DNA from: Hansfordia pulvinata
Lineage: Eukaryota; Ascomycota; Sordariomycetes; Xylariales
Assembly (NCBI GenBank): GCA_006538405.1
Contig: BJKQ01000008.1
Span: 2,666,001 to 2,730,000 of the forward strand
Direction: 5' to 3'
Length of the DNA stretch: 64,000 bases
The notes beneath the pieces were generated by a model. It worked only from the letters and a program-made list of their open reading frames with translations. It was not told where the DNA came from and made no database searches. This document shows, piece after piece, positions 12,324 through 21,937 of this stretch. The position numbers and the translations under genes are program-made. How positions within the stretch are numbered: position 1 is the stretch's first letter; the number at the start of each line of letters is the position of its first letter.

Positions 12324-13178
12324 TCAAGCCCCTTCCACGCCGGCAAGGCAGCCAAGACAAACGACATCGCCTTGGGTGCCTCGCTCGACGCAGCAGCGGC
12401 TGCAGATGACATTTCGGTGGCCAGATCCCTGCCATCCGACCTCGACTGGCCGCTTTTCCCGCATCTTGCTGTCTTTACACCGCGCCGGCTTGCTGGCAAG
12501 CTGCCGCGGGCCGCGATGGTCCATTTCGGTATCCTCGTCGTCCACGTCGCGCATACTGAAGCTCGTGGATACACTGTGGCGAACGTGAGTCCCGTCGTCC
12601 GTTGTGCCGGATGCCGGGCAGTCTTGAGGCGATAGCCAACCTTGGCATTGGCGGATGCAAACATAGCAAGCGCGCTGGCCGCAGCCGTGGCATTCGCCAA
12701 AGCTGTCGAGATCGGTCTTCTTGGTGGGCTTGCGGTGGCAGATGTGGCAAGGGGCGAGCACGGACGGCTTGACCCTCAGGGTCGGCGACTTGGGCGCGGG
12801 GTCCGGGCTGTGGGGGGATGTGGGAGAGAGGACGTGGCCCTGGTGAGTCCGCGGAAAGTACGAGCCATCGTGGGCCTGGTCTTGGTGGAAGGGCGTGAAG
12901 GGCGAGGGCGAGGGGATATGGGCTTGCAGGCGCGGGCGCTCCGCGTGCTTGTTGCTGAAGGGATGATGTTGTTGATCATGAACTTGGTCGTACTCCTGGG
13001 GCCGCAAGCGCTTGGCGGAGGGTAAGGGAAGAACCTTGCGGGGTGCCGAGGATTCGGAATGGCGGAAGATGGAGTCGCAAGACCCGGGGGTTTCCAGGTA
13101 GGCGTCGTCTTGAGGGCCTCGCTGGCGCTTCTTGGTGGGTAGTTGGACTGGAGAGCTCAGGTCAGCGAAAGACGGCAT
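12324..13178 (-). CDS. Uncharacterised protein with repeated CxxC pairs (RING/FYVE-like zinc-binding pattern)
   Basis: Single exon, 284 aa from the ATG at 13178 (MPSFADLSSP); the frame is open further upstream, but that part reads like leader. Residues 1-140 are low-complexity and basic (KKRQR, SAKRLRP), rich in Pro, His and Ser, and suggest a nuclear protein. Cys pairs follow: C144/C147, C163/C166, C171/C174 with C178, then an 80-residue spacer with an acidic patch (DVDDEDTEMD), then C259/C262 and C274/C277. This spacing suits a cross-brace zinc domain split by an insertion. I do not recognise a named family. The function is unknown; protein or DNA binding is only inferred from the Cys pairs. 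Confidence 0.75.
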   Translation of the reverse strand: MPSFADLSSPVQLPTKKRQRGPQDDAYLETPGSCDSIFRHSESSAPRKVLPLPSAKRLRPQEYDQVHDQQHHPFSNKHAERPRLQAHIPSPSPFTPFHQDQAHDGSYFPRTHQGHVLSPTSPHSPDPAPKSPTLRVKPSVLAPCHICHRKPTKKTDLDSFGECHGCGQRACYVCIRQCQGWLSPQDCPASGTTDDGTHVRHSVSTSFSMRDVDDEDTEMDHRGPRQLASKPARCKDSKMREKRPVEVGWQGSGHRNVICSRCCVERGTQGDVVCLGCLAGVEGA

Positions 13179-14501
13179 GGTGGTTTGGCGACAAGTAGTA
13201 TATCCGAGTGTGGGGATAGAGTGAGGTAGGCAGGCGTGCCTGCGAGGCTGCATAGGCGACGGGCCTGTGTGGAGGAGCACAAGTCGTCTGGAGTTGAGGT
13301 TGGAATCGTGGCAGTCAGCAGTCACCGCTCGGCAGAAGCGTGTCGGTCGGCTGCAAGGACAGGAAATCAGGATTGTGGGTGTTTCCGAGGCTGGAGAAGT
13401 CGGTGGTCCATCGGACCGGAGGCAGAGGGAGAGCGAGGGCTGGGGCGACGTTGGCACGGGTCGTGGTTTATGAATGAGGACTGATGAGAGCCAGTCCGAC
13501 GTGGATGTTGACGTGAACAGCAGCTGTTAGATGCACCTGGGGCATCGATCTCCAGCTGTCTCGGGCCGCTAAATGCACAGGACCTGCGGGCGCTGGCCTT
13601 GGCAAGGCTGTCTGCATATTTCCACCGGTAAAGCAGCTTGTAGAGGCATGGCATGGTTTGGAGAGGCAGGCAGCCAGTGTCAGGCAGCAGCGCGGCTAGA
13701 AATCGCCCATGCGGAGTATTTCTTCCGTTCTTCGTCGACGTCTTTGCCGACACTGGCACTCGGAGACACCTATGCCTCTCGACTACTGCGAGCCTTTTAA
13801 TTACTGCGTTCCGCTTCTTGTCTTGTATCTTCACTTCAAGTCATTGCGGTAGCCGGCGCGGGCCAGGATTTCTTAGTGTGGGCACTTCAATTGATCTCCG
13901 CGGCATCTCGCGCTCCTATGTGTGCGTCAACTGTATGCAGCTCAACACCATTGCCCACAGACCGCAGACTGGTAGAGATACGCCATTGGAATACCACATC
14001 GTAGCTCCAGGTCGGAGCAACTCTCCTCGCAGGTTACTTGGGAAGAAAGTGCCGAATGGTCTGGCTAGCAAAAATCCGAGATGCCCCTTCTGGCGTGGGC
14101 AAGACGTCCACCACATACACGTACTTTTTGCTTTCTGCTGGTCAGGAGTCTCAGTTACACGGCGGATCTCATCTTTTCATGAGGCCCGTCAAGACGCGAA
14201 AGGCCGGCGGCTACACGAGGATCGCACTGAACACAGTCATTCATGACAGGTTGTCACTTATCGTGAGTCCCTGCGTGTTCTCGCGAGATTGATCTGATTA
14301 CTGTCTGGGGAACTGAATGCTCTGGATACAACTTGACCCTCCGTCCCTGATCCCTTGCTACTCGCTGGCGAACGTTGCCCTATCAGACACACATGCACGG
14401 AGAACCAGGCGGCGGCGGCTCAAGCCCCGGCCTTATTGATGGCTCACAAGTCGGTTCTTCCCTTTCCTTCGCCATAATCGCTCCATCGAACCCGTTCAGA
14501 C
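13179..14501. other. Intergenic region
   Basis: Upstream region of the CxxC protein (12324-13178) and 3' flank of the acidic Cys-rich protein. It holds no gene I can support and no TACTCGTA octamer. Confidence 0.65.
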
Positions 14502-15846
14502 TCAGATAGAGTACCCGACCTCCCGTAGGATCTCCGCCTTGAACTCGCACTCGCCGCACTTGCACATGCAGCGCTTCTTGGGCTTCTCGCGCTTGCTGCT
14601 GCTGGTGCTGCTCTTGCTGCTACCGCGGGGAGTCGCTGCGACCTTGACTTCCTCGTCCGCCTCGTCGGTGACATAGGCGGGCGCCGGCTGCAAGGCGCCG
14701 GACATGGTGACCTCGGAGCTCGAGATGATGGTGAAGTCGTCGTCGTCGTGGTCGCAGTCGTCATCACCATCGTCGTTGTCGTTGTCGCTGTCGGACACCG
14801 CGTCATAGCCGCAGCAGCACTGAGGCTCGCGGTATGGCACCGCCACCTTCTCGGGCCGTCCCTCGCCGGCCTCGCGGCGCGCCTCCTCGGCCGAAGGGAC
14901 CGTCCACTCAGGGCCCGTGGCGCGTGTGCCGGCGCCATCGGCAATGCGCACGAGGCGGGGCGGGTCCTCGTCGCCCTCGCTGTTGCTGTCCGCGGAAGAG
15001 TCCTCTGCGAAGGCGGAGCGGCGGGTTCCGGCAGGGTTGGTGCCTTTGCGAGCTGCTATCAATAGCCTTCTCGCTCTCTCAGAAAAATTGCCGTCTGCAC
15101 TCGAGGCTTTGCCCTTGATGATCCACGTGGCCGGGGCGGTGCCAGAACCCTCGCCCGCGGGTGTGATCCTGCCGGATCCCTTGTCCTTGTGCTTGCGCGC
15201 AGCTTTCTGTGCACGCCTCTCCTGGTCCCGGTGGTGAAGCCGCTTGGCCAGATGCCGGTACTGTGTCAAGGGAACGCCGTTTCCAAGGGCGGCGGCGTAG
15301 ACATCGCAAGGGCAGCCCTCAATGGCGCTGGGGTCCCTGGCGGGTCTGCTGGATCGCCCGACGGAGAGGGCAAAGTCTCTGCCACTCTGAATGGGGGTAA
15401 CACCGAAGGTGCCAGCGGCTCCCGGGGCGTGGGCGTTGGCTAAGGCGAGGAAGTCAGCTGCTCTGCGTCAGGGATGTGGTGGTGATTTGGATAGTGGCCG
15501 TACTTGGGTTGTTCGCCGAGGCGGGAGTTCCCGGGACAGCGTTGGACGCAGAAGCGTGTCCAGCGGTGTCGGCCAGGTTAGAGGCTCCAGAAATGACCGG
15601 GTTCATTGCTTGGGTGCCGATATGAGCCGGAGTGGTGTTGGTGCGGACCGATGAGACGAAGATGGGGATGAGGTGCGAAAACCAGACCACAGAGTGCCGG
15701 GGAGCCTAACCCTGGCAGCTCGGGCAGAGGCCGTGCTCGACACGCTCGTGATAGTAGAAGAGGTGGTGGCTGGCCAAAGTCTGGCACCCGGCCAGACGAG
15801 CCGAGTGGTGGCCGCACTGCAGCGACAGGGTCCACTCGTAGCACAT
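14502..15846 (-). CDS. Uncharacterised acidic, Cys-rich protein
   Basis: Exons 15711-15846 and 14502-15439, 357 aa. The 271 nt intron is GT-AG (donor GTTAGG, acceptor CCTTAG) and joins PSCQ to ANAHAPG in phase; reading through the donor gives an immediate stop. The N-terminus (MCYEWTLSLQCGHH...) has Cys at 2, 11, 21, 41 and 44, a C/H arrangement that could bind a metal. The middle has a basic stretch (RLHHRDQERRAQKAARKHKDK). An Asp-rich run (SDSDNDNDDGDDDCDHDDDD) follows, and the end is lysine/cysteine rich (KKRCMCKCGECEFKAEIL). I do not recognise the family. The start is uncertain: an acceptor-like TTTAG lies just 5' of it, so an upstream exon across the poly-C tract is possible. Confidence 0.65.
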
Positions 15847-16027
15847 CTTGATGATGGTGTTAAAGACACTAAAGAGTGTAGAAGGCGGCGATGACAGAGA
15901 GTGAAAGGCAGGAGAGACAGAGGGTGTTCATTTGTTTGGCTGGTGGCGATGGTAAAGAAGTTATGATGAGGCTCACAGGGGGCTGGATCAGAACAAGAGA
16001 AGTATAGCAGTGAGGCTTTAGGATGGA

Positions 16028-16051
16028 GGGGGGGGGGGGGGGGGGGGGGGG
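16028..16051. repeat. Poly-G tract, 24 nt
   Basis: Uninterrupted G24 (C24 on the strand of the adjacent upstream-reading gene). Confidence 0.95.
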
Positions 16052-16139
16052 AGTGCAGTGTAAAATGGGATTCAGGCAAGCTTCACATCCCTGAAAGATG
16101 AACAGTGTAAAGAAGAGACCATGCAATGAAAGGCTTCTA

Positions 16140-16790
16140 AGGTGCACAAGTCAGTTCCAAGGTGGAGGTTAGGAAGAGTGAGAGTGATAAGGGAATAGCA
16201 GGTAAAAGCATAAGCCCTCTTTGAAAAGCACTTACCATTATAATTAAGAAAAGTCAGATTAAATACTTTTCCATATTTAGGGTTGTGCGTATCTTGTTAT
16301 ATAGTATTAAAAGGTATTATTATCTTAATACTGGTGAGAAGGGGATTGCAGCACCCTGTAATTCTTAGATAGGTAGTGAATGGTTGTTGCCAGACCATAG
16401 CCTAGGCAGTCCCAGTGTGTGTAGCATGTTTATAGCAACCCCCAGTGACTAGTCTAGTCAACTAATCAGAATAAAGCGGTTTCTCTGAAAGGAGACAAAC
16501 TGCATCTAAGGGCTCGAGATGAATGAAAGAAGACCTGCTTTAGCTTACTGCTCACACCTTACTATGGTACAATACATGACACTTTATAAGTAATAATTGC
16601 AGCATGCTACCCAGTATATAAGCCAGAATCTGCCCTGGTCAAGATCCATGGATCCTGATTCGATATCGAGGTATTTATTAGCTAAGGACTGTACATAGAA
16701 TCGGCTGTATCAGAGCCTGCCTACTGTACTTATTGACCGGCAACGCATGAGAAACCGCCAGCAGACGCACATCCAGCATAGAAAGCTGTG
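16140..16790. repeat. AT-rich island, possible RIP-degraded repeat remnant
   Basis: Composition drops sharply to AT-rich, with many TA dinucleotides (TTATATAGTATTAAAAGG, TTTATAAGTAATAATTG) and no long open frame. It is unlike anything else in the window. In Pezizomycotina such islands are commonly repeats mutated by RIP. No terminal repeats or target-site duplication could be identified by eye, so the origin is inferred. Confidence 0.4.
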
Positions 16791-17250
16791 ACGGCGAGGC
16801 TCGGGGGTAGCGTAGTGTCCTACGATCCTAATGGCAGATGGGCATGTTGGCGCACCAGGCCAGGATGCTACGACAGATCACTCAAGCGAATGAATACAGT
16901 TCTGTCTTCACAAAGCCGTTCTCGAACCGGGATCGGTAGATTTGAACGCACTTGGGAGGCCGAATGCAGTCGGTTCGCACCTGCGTATGAACAGCTACCA
17001 ATACACCACCATTTTGCTGGACCGCCAGGGTAGGCTGCATCTATTTTATGGATCGTCCATGACAGGAACGCCCGCCACATGCTCCTGGCAAGATCCCATA
17101 CTAATGACTGCATTCTTTCTACTGAAATGACTGAACCCGGGTACCCAAAAACTGTATGCTAGCGAAGTGGCCGAATGTGATGTATGTAGGTTGAAAAACT
17201 CCTCCCTATGCCCAATAACGCCAGATAGAGCCGAAAAGAAAAACGAAGGA

Positions 17251-18515
17251 TCACTCAGCAGGAGCCAAGCCTTTGTTCAGGACTCGCGGTCCATCTTCAT
17301 GACTTCTGCTGCTTCCCACCACGGTCTGGCCGTCCAACTCCGGATCATACTGGCTCTGCCTCTCTCTTTGATCTCCGAAGCTTGTGGACTTTGGCTGCCT
17401 CTTCTTGGAGAGCTTCATGCTCTCGCTGCTTTCGTCGCTGGAAGTGTCCTCGTCGTCACTGTCGGCAAGGGCGTCGGCGAACGGATCATGTTCGTCATGG
17501 TCGTCGGTCGGGAGCATCTCGTGACCCGTGTCCTTCTTTTTGATGTAGCTGTCGATGATGTAGTACTGGAGGGCGTTCATGACAAGTGGGAAGAACATCA
17601 TGACAAAGAAGATTTGGAGCTTCTCGTTGCCCTGAGTCCAGCCCAGAGCCCAGTCGCCGACGTCGGAGAGCCATGGCAAGACAAGGAAGATGATGAGGAC
17701 GCATATCTTCATGCCAAAGAGGCCGATGAAGTAGATGATCGACTGCTTAAACCACCACCAAGCGCTGGGGGGTTGCCGTAGTGGCCCGACTGGATGGATT
17801 CGAAGGGCTTCCCGAACGAGGTGTAGGAAAAGAGGCCGGTCGCGACCTTGAGCAGTATGAGGAGGATGGGAATTCCGATTGTGGTCTGCCAAGCAACTTG
17901 TTAGCGGGTGATGGTCGAGAGATGTCACAGTTTAGGGAGAAGGCTAATACTGACATCGATGGCGAGATTGAGTAGGTAAAATGAGCAGGGGTTGGGTTCG
18001 ATTTGACCATCGTCCCTGGAGAGGAGCGCCCGAGCGTGATGGATGGAAGCAGGCTCGGCCTTGACAGAAAAGCGGCCACTGGTGAGCATGGACATGAAGA
18101 CGTTGACCACGTGAACCAGGAGAGCGCCGACAACCTGTTTGGATACATCGAAGAACCAGACCTTGACGGGTCGCTGTGGCCGCTCACGCCAACGCTTGTA
18201 GACGAGGGAGAGCAGAGCAAGACCGCCGAGGACGAGCTGGATGATCAAGGCGAAGGGGCCGGTCAGGCGGCACTGGCCGTTGGAGGCTTCAGCAACGGCA
18301 GCGGCTGCAGCGGCAGAGGCAACCGAGGAAGCATCTTGCGTGGCAGAAGGGGTCGCGGTAGGGGGTGCAAGCGTCGTGGCGGCGGATGCGATGGCCGAGA
18401 AGGCGGCGGCAGCGGTCGCCGCAGGCATGTTGAAGGTGGATGAAGAGGCTAGTCGGTCAGTGGCATCGCGGGCGAGGGCAGTGAAGGCGGTTCGCAGGAC
18501 GGGATTAGGTGACAT
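17251..18515 (-). CDS. STIMATE/YPL162C-type multipass membrane protein (one-base frameshift in this sequence)
   Basis: Exons 17955-18515 and 17251-17885 with a 69 nt GT-AG intron. The first exon has an Ala/Ser-rich N-terminus, then membrane segments and the family core WFFDVSKQVVGALLVHVVN. The junction reads LAIDTTIGIPILLILLK, as expected for this family (vacuolar/ER membrane; animal STIMATE regulates ER-plasma membrane junctions). About five hydrophobic segments are present, followed by an acidic tail with DDEDTSSDESSES. Exon 2 is one base short: the frame breaks at the C6 run (17767-17772) between SGHYGNPP and SAWWWFKQS, and one more C joins them perfectly. This is probably a sequence error, since both sides are intact. 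The start at 18515 could instead be an internal Met about 29 codons later. Confidence 0.82.
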
Positions 18516-21067
18516 TGGCTGGTCGGTGGAAGAAGCCGCCCGTGGTGGGAAAGGGCGTTGAGTTGCGGCTGCGGCTCTGCGGGCAGGCGGGCGTGGTCGA
18601 ATGTCTCAAGCGATCAGTCGCCGTCTCACAGTGTCGGGCGGGTGGAGAGTGCGGTGCGACGACACAGTGTCAGCCGGGCAGATGACGCCTGCTGCTGCTG
18701 CTGCTATTGCTGCTGGGGCGCGGCAGGGTACGAGTAGATTGCACGCGCCTGGGCTGGCACGGCGGGCTTCTCAGTGGTGCGTGGGCCGGTCCCGGGAGCG
18801 CCTGTGACTGGGCAACGAGGGTGCGAGTCAACGTGCTGGACCCACGCGCAGAGGCGAGTGAGAGTCTAGAATCGGGTATTCGGAATCCGGGGTCGATCTA
18901 CAGGTGGCGAAAGCGTTGTTAGGAAATGCCGGCAGCGACGAGGTGGAAAAAACGAGCGAACGAAGCAGAATGGCGGGGATTCGGGAAAGATGAGGGCTGC
19001 GCAGAGGCGGGATTGAACGAGCATGAGGAGAAAGATGGTGTTGTGTCGTCTACGCCGCGAGGTGGTGCGGTCGCTGACACCTGCGCTGGCAAGGATGAGT
19101 TGCTGGTGCCGGTGGATGGAGGGACATTGGATCCAATCATTGCAGCCCTGGGGTGCTTCCAGGCCTGGCTGTCGTTGGATGCGCCCACTAGCACCTTCCA
19201 TATTAGTGGCCGTTAGTTAGGTAGGTACCTAGATATCTAATTATGTACGTGTACTCGTACACGGGAGCGCTCCTGGGTACACGCTGGAGTGTTCGTGCAG
19301 CTCGTACGAGTACAGGAGCTGCAGTGCTCCGCCTTGCACGGGCTGGAGGCCGGCACGCCGGAAACTGCCTGCGGCCTGGTCGAGTCCTCGAGCTTCCGCA
19401 CTCTGCAGAGGCCGGGCCGGAAGTCGAGTCATCACCGGGTTTTGTTTGGCTTGCTCCGCCCCATCTGTCTGGCATGGCACGTAAGAGTATCTAGATGTAG
19501 ATTGGCGGCAAGAATAGCGCATTTGCGTGGCCTGAGGTACCGTCGGGTACCTCAGCGCAGCCCAGCGGAGGATGCTGTTGCTGCCCGCTAAAATACTGGA
19601 TGTGGCTTGTGGATTGCACGAGGATGCCGTTGGATCCAAGCCAACAGAGCAGGTCCATCAAACAGCGGACTTGTAGGTAGGTAGGTAGGTAGGTAGGTAA
19701 TCATTCTTCAAGAACACATACACATGTACACTCATGTCTGTCCATCATGATGTGGTTTTCGGTCGCGCATACGAGTAGCTGACAGGTTGACATTAGGTAC
19801 GTAGGCAGACACATGTCGCGATGGTCAGTGCTTCGACACAGCTCAACACGGCCAACAAAGACCAATTAGCGCTGTACAAATAAAGCATCCATCCAGCTGT
19901 CGGGTGTGGTTCGTCCATTTCCGTCATGGACTCGCCTCACAGCCACAGTTGGTCTCAAGGCACGAGTATCCGTCAGCCCGCCTCTCCGCACATCCATGTG
20001 AAACCAAGCTATCCAGGGGTCAGCGGCTCAGGCAACGACTGCTCTGCAGGCAGAGGCTTAGAACAACGGTTTACTGGTGTGTCAACATGAAGACATGCGC
20101 GCGTTGACTGAAGCTCTGTTTGATTGGACTGCTCTGGTTACCACTGTTGCTGTTGCGAAGCCGACTACTGCCAGCCGCCAATTTGTCTGCACGATGGTAG
20201 GCCGACGACAGAATCGCATCCATACGAGAAGTCTATCACACAGTGCAACTGCCCGACGCGACACCTCCAAACCCCAGCAGTTATCACACATCACGAAGAG
20301 AAAGCATCAAAGCATATGCCTTGGCGACCACGATCGGAAAACATGGTGGACTCCGTGGCGAATGGAAACGAGAATGGGCACAGCATCCCCACTTTGAGTA
20401 TGAAAGAGAGGAGAGGGGGGAAACAAGAGTCACAGGTGCGCGGAGCCATTTCAACTAGGTTGAGAACTTGTCATGGCCTTCATTAGCGTTCTGCTCTGCC
20501 GAGTCAGATGCGCATCATTATAGTACAGGTGGCAAATGCCGAAAACACCATCTTGTGGGAAGGGAAACAACAACTTCGATTGCAAGACAGGGGGCGACTG
20601 TGAAAGCCGTGCTCATGCCTGTCCCAAAGGAGTGACTGTTAACAATGGAAAGAATGCTGTGAGAACAGACGAAAGGCGAGGCCGTGTCGTGACGAGCCGA
20701 GCAAATCAAGTTCCAGCCCGCCGAGTCCATCAGCCGAGCACCGCACGTAATGATCGATCATTCTTGATATCTTCCAATCTCGAATCACGAAGCAAAGACT
20801 GCAGCAAGATGAGCCTGCTCAGGTCATCAATCGGCTGGACTTTTGCGGGAGGAGGCCCCTTACTACACCCACCGCGAATCGGCGGGTGCGCCCAGCAAAG
20901 TCGTGGGGCCTGCTCGGTGCGCCGACAGTGGCCGGCGCGGCTCGCTTGTTCTCCTCTTTCGGTGCCGTAGCAGAGCGTGGAGGGTGCACACGCGGAGTTG
21001 GAGACGACGGGTCGGCAGACAACGCATTCAAGCGAGTCTGGGGCCGGTCTGCAGGCCCGTCTAATTG
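18516..21067. other. Intergenic region between the STIMATE-type and p14-like genes
   Basis: No supported gene. Octamers lie at 18729, 19252, 19305 and 19770; the copy at 19305 sits in a CTCGTACGAG palindrome. A (TAGG)n run is at about 19674-19698. Confidence 0.6.
19674..19698. repeat. (TAGG)n tetramer run
   Basis: About six TAGG units in a row. The unit is not the usual fungal telomere repeat (TTAGGG) and lies among other short TAGG/CCTA runs. Confidence 0.85.
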
Positions 21068-21937
21068 TCAAGCGAGCCCTGCCTCCATTTTCCGCTGCGC
21101 CAGATTCTCCTGGCGCATGGCGTTCTCCATGCGGAGCGACTTCTCGGAGCCTCTTGCGGCCTGCTGTTCCTTGCTGAGCTGCCACCAAAGGGCTACATCG
21201 TGAGTCAGCGTGTGTCCGGTGGGATCATGGGTCTATATGTGACGTACCGACAAGGTAGCGGTTCTTGTGCTTGTATCCGTTCAAGAAGTCGAGGGCGTTT
21301 TTCGCGTCCATGGCAGACCAGTAGACTACGACGGCACTTCCCTTGGTGGCAGGAGTGAAGCCGATGCGCATTTGGCTGCATAGATTATTAGACACGACCT
21401 GGCAGGGCAAAGGGAGAGGGGCGAGCATCGGCGTAGACATACCGCACGATTCTAGGGAAGTTGGCATCCTTGCTGGTTTCAGCGCTCTGGCAGTTGAAGA
21501 TGTTCCATAGCTCGTGTTCCTCGGAGCTCAGTGTGGAACCAGAGTCGTTGTCATTTTGGTAGCCCTTGTCTTGGTCGACGTAACTGGGCGCGGGTTAGCG
21601 GGCAGGACTTGGGAAGCAGAGGCGGGGGCGAGTGCAGGAGAGGAATGTCGGTGTCGGGATGGACTAACGGGAGGTTCTTCACCAGCAATGAACTGCAAAC
21701 AATCATGTCAGTCAAGGATCAATCCGAGCCATGAATCAATCGAGCCAGAGGAGAGAGAGCGGGACATGGGGCCCGGGCCCGTGACAGATGGAAGCCGGCG
21801 GAGGCGGCGGCGGTCGGGGCCGGGCGGACCGTGTCGGGTCTGACAACGGGGACGAGACGCGCGTGGGCGCAGACAAGCGGGAGGGGGGAGGTGGCTTACA
21901 AGGTCTCGTTGGGTGCAATCTTGCCGGCGCGACTCAT
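21068..21937 (-). CDS. SF3b p14-like (SF3B6) RRM splicing protein
   Basis: U2 snRNP/SF3b p14 sits at the pre-mRNA branch site in the nucleus. Five exons: 21900-21937, 21669-21692, 21443-21583, 21248-21375 and 21068-21192, giving 151 aa with all phases consistent. RNP2 reads SLLVKNLPY. The strongest match is VRQMRIG...TKGSAVVVYW.AMDAKNALDFLNG...NRYLV, which follows the p14 pattern (RQIR, GTAYVVYE, DAKNA, NRYLV). The family normally has a short helix-loop (about 17 residues) between RNP2 and RQIR; here the gap is about 45 residues, including a polar stretch DQDKGYQNDNDSGS and NCQSAETSKDANF. Exon 2 is only 24 nt. Alternative splicing or a wrongly retained segment could explain the insert. A divergent p14 paralogue is the main alternative. 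Confidence 0.7.

Larger units (their letters stand above)
15847..17250. other. Intergenic region with poly-G tract and AT-rich island
   Basis: Leader or promoter of the acidic Cys-rich protein, a 24 nt G run, then about 650 bp of markedly AT-rich DNA before normal composition returns near 16.8 kb. No gene found. Confidence 0.6.

Noticed and set aside
19674..19698. Interstitial telomere repeat
   Set aside because: The unit is TAGG, not TTAGGG, and short TAGG/CCTA runs are scattered throughout the window.
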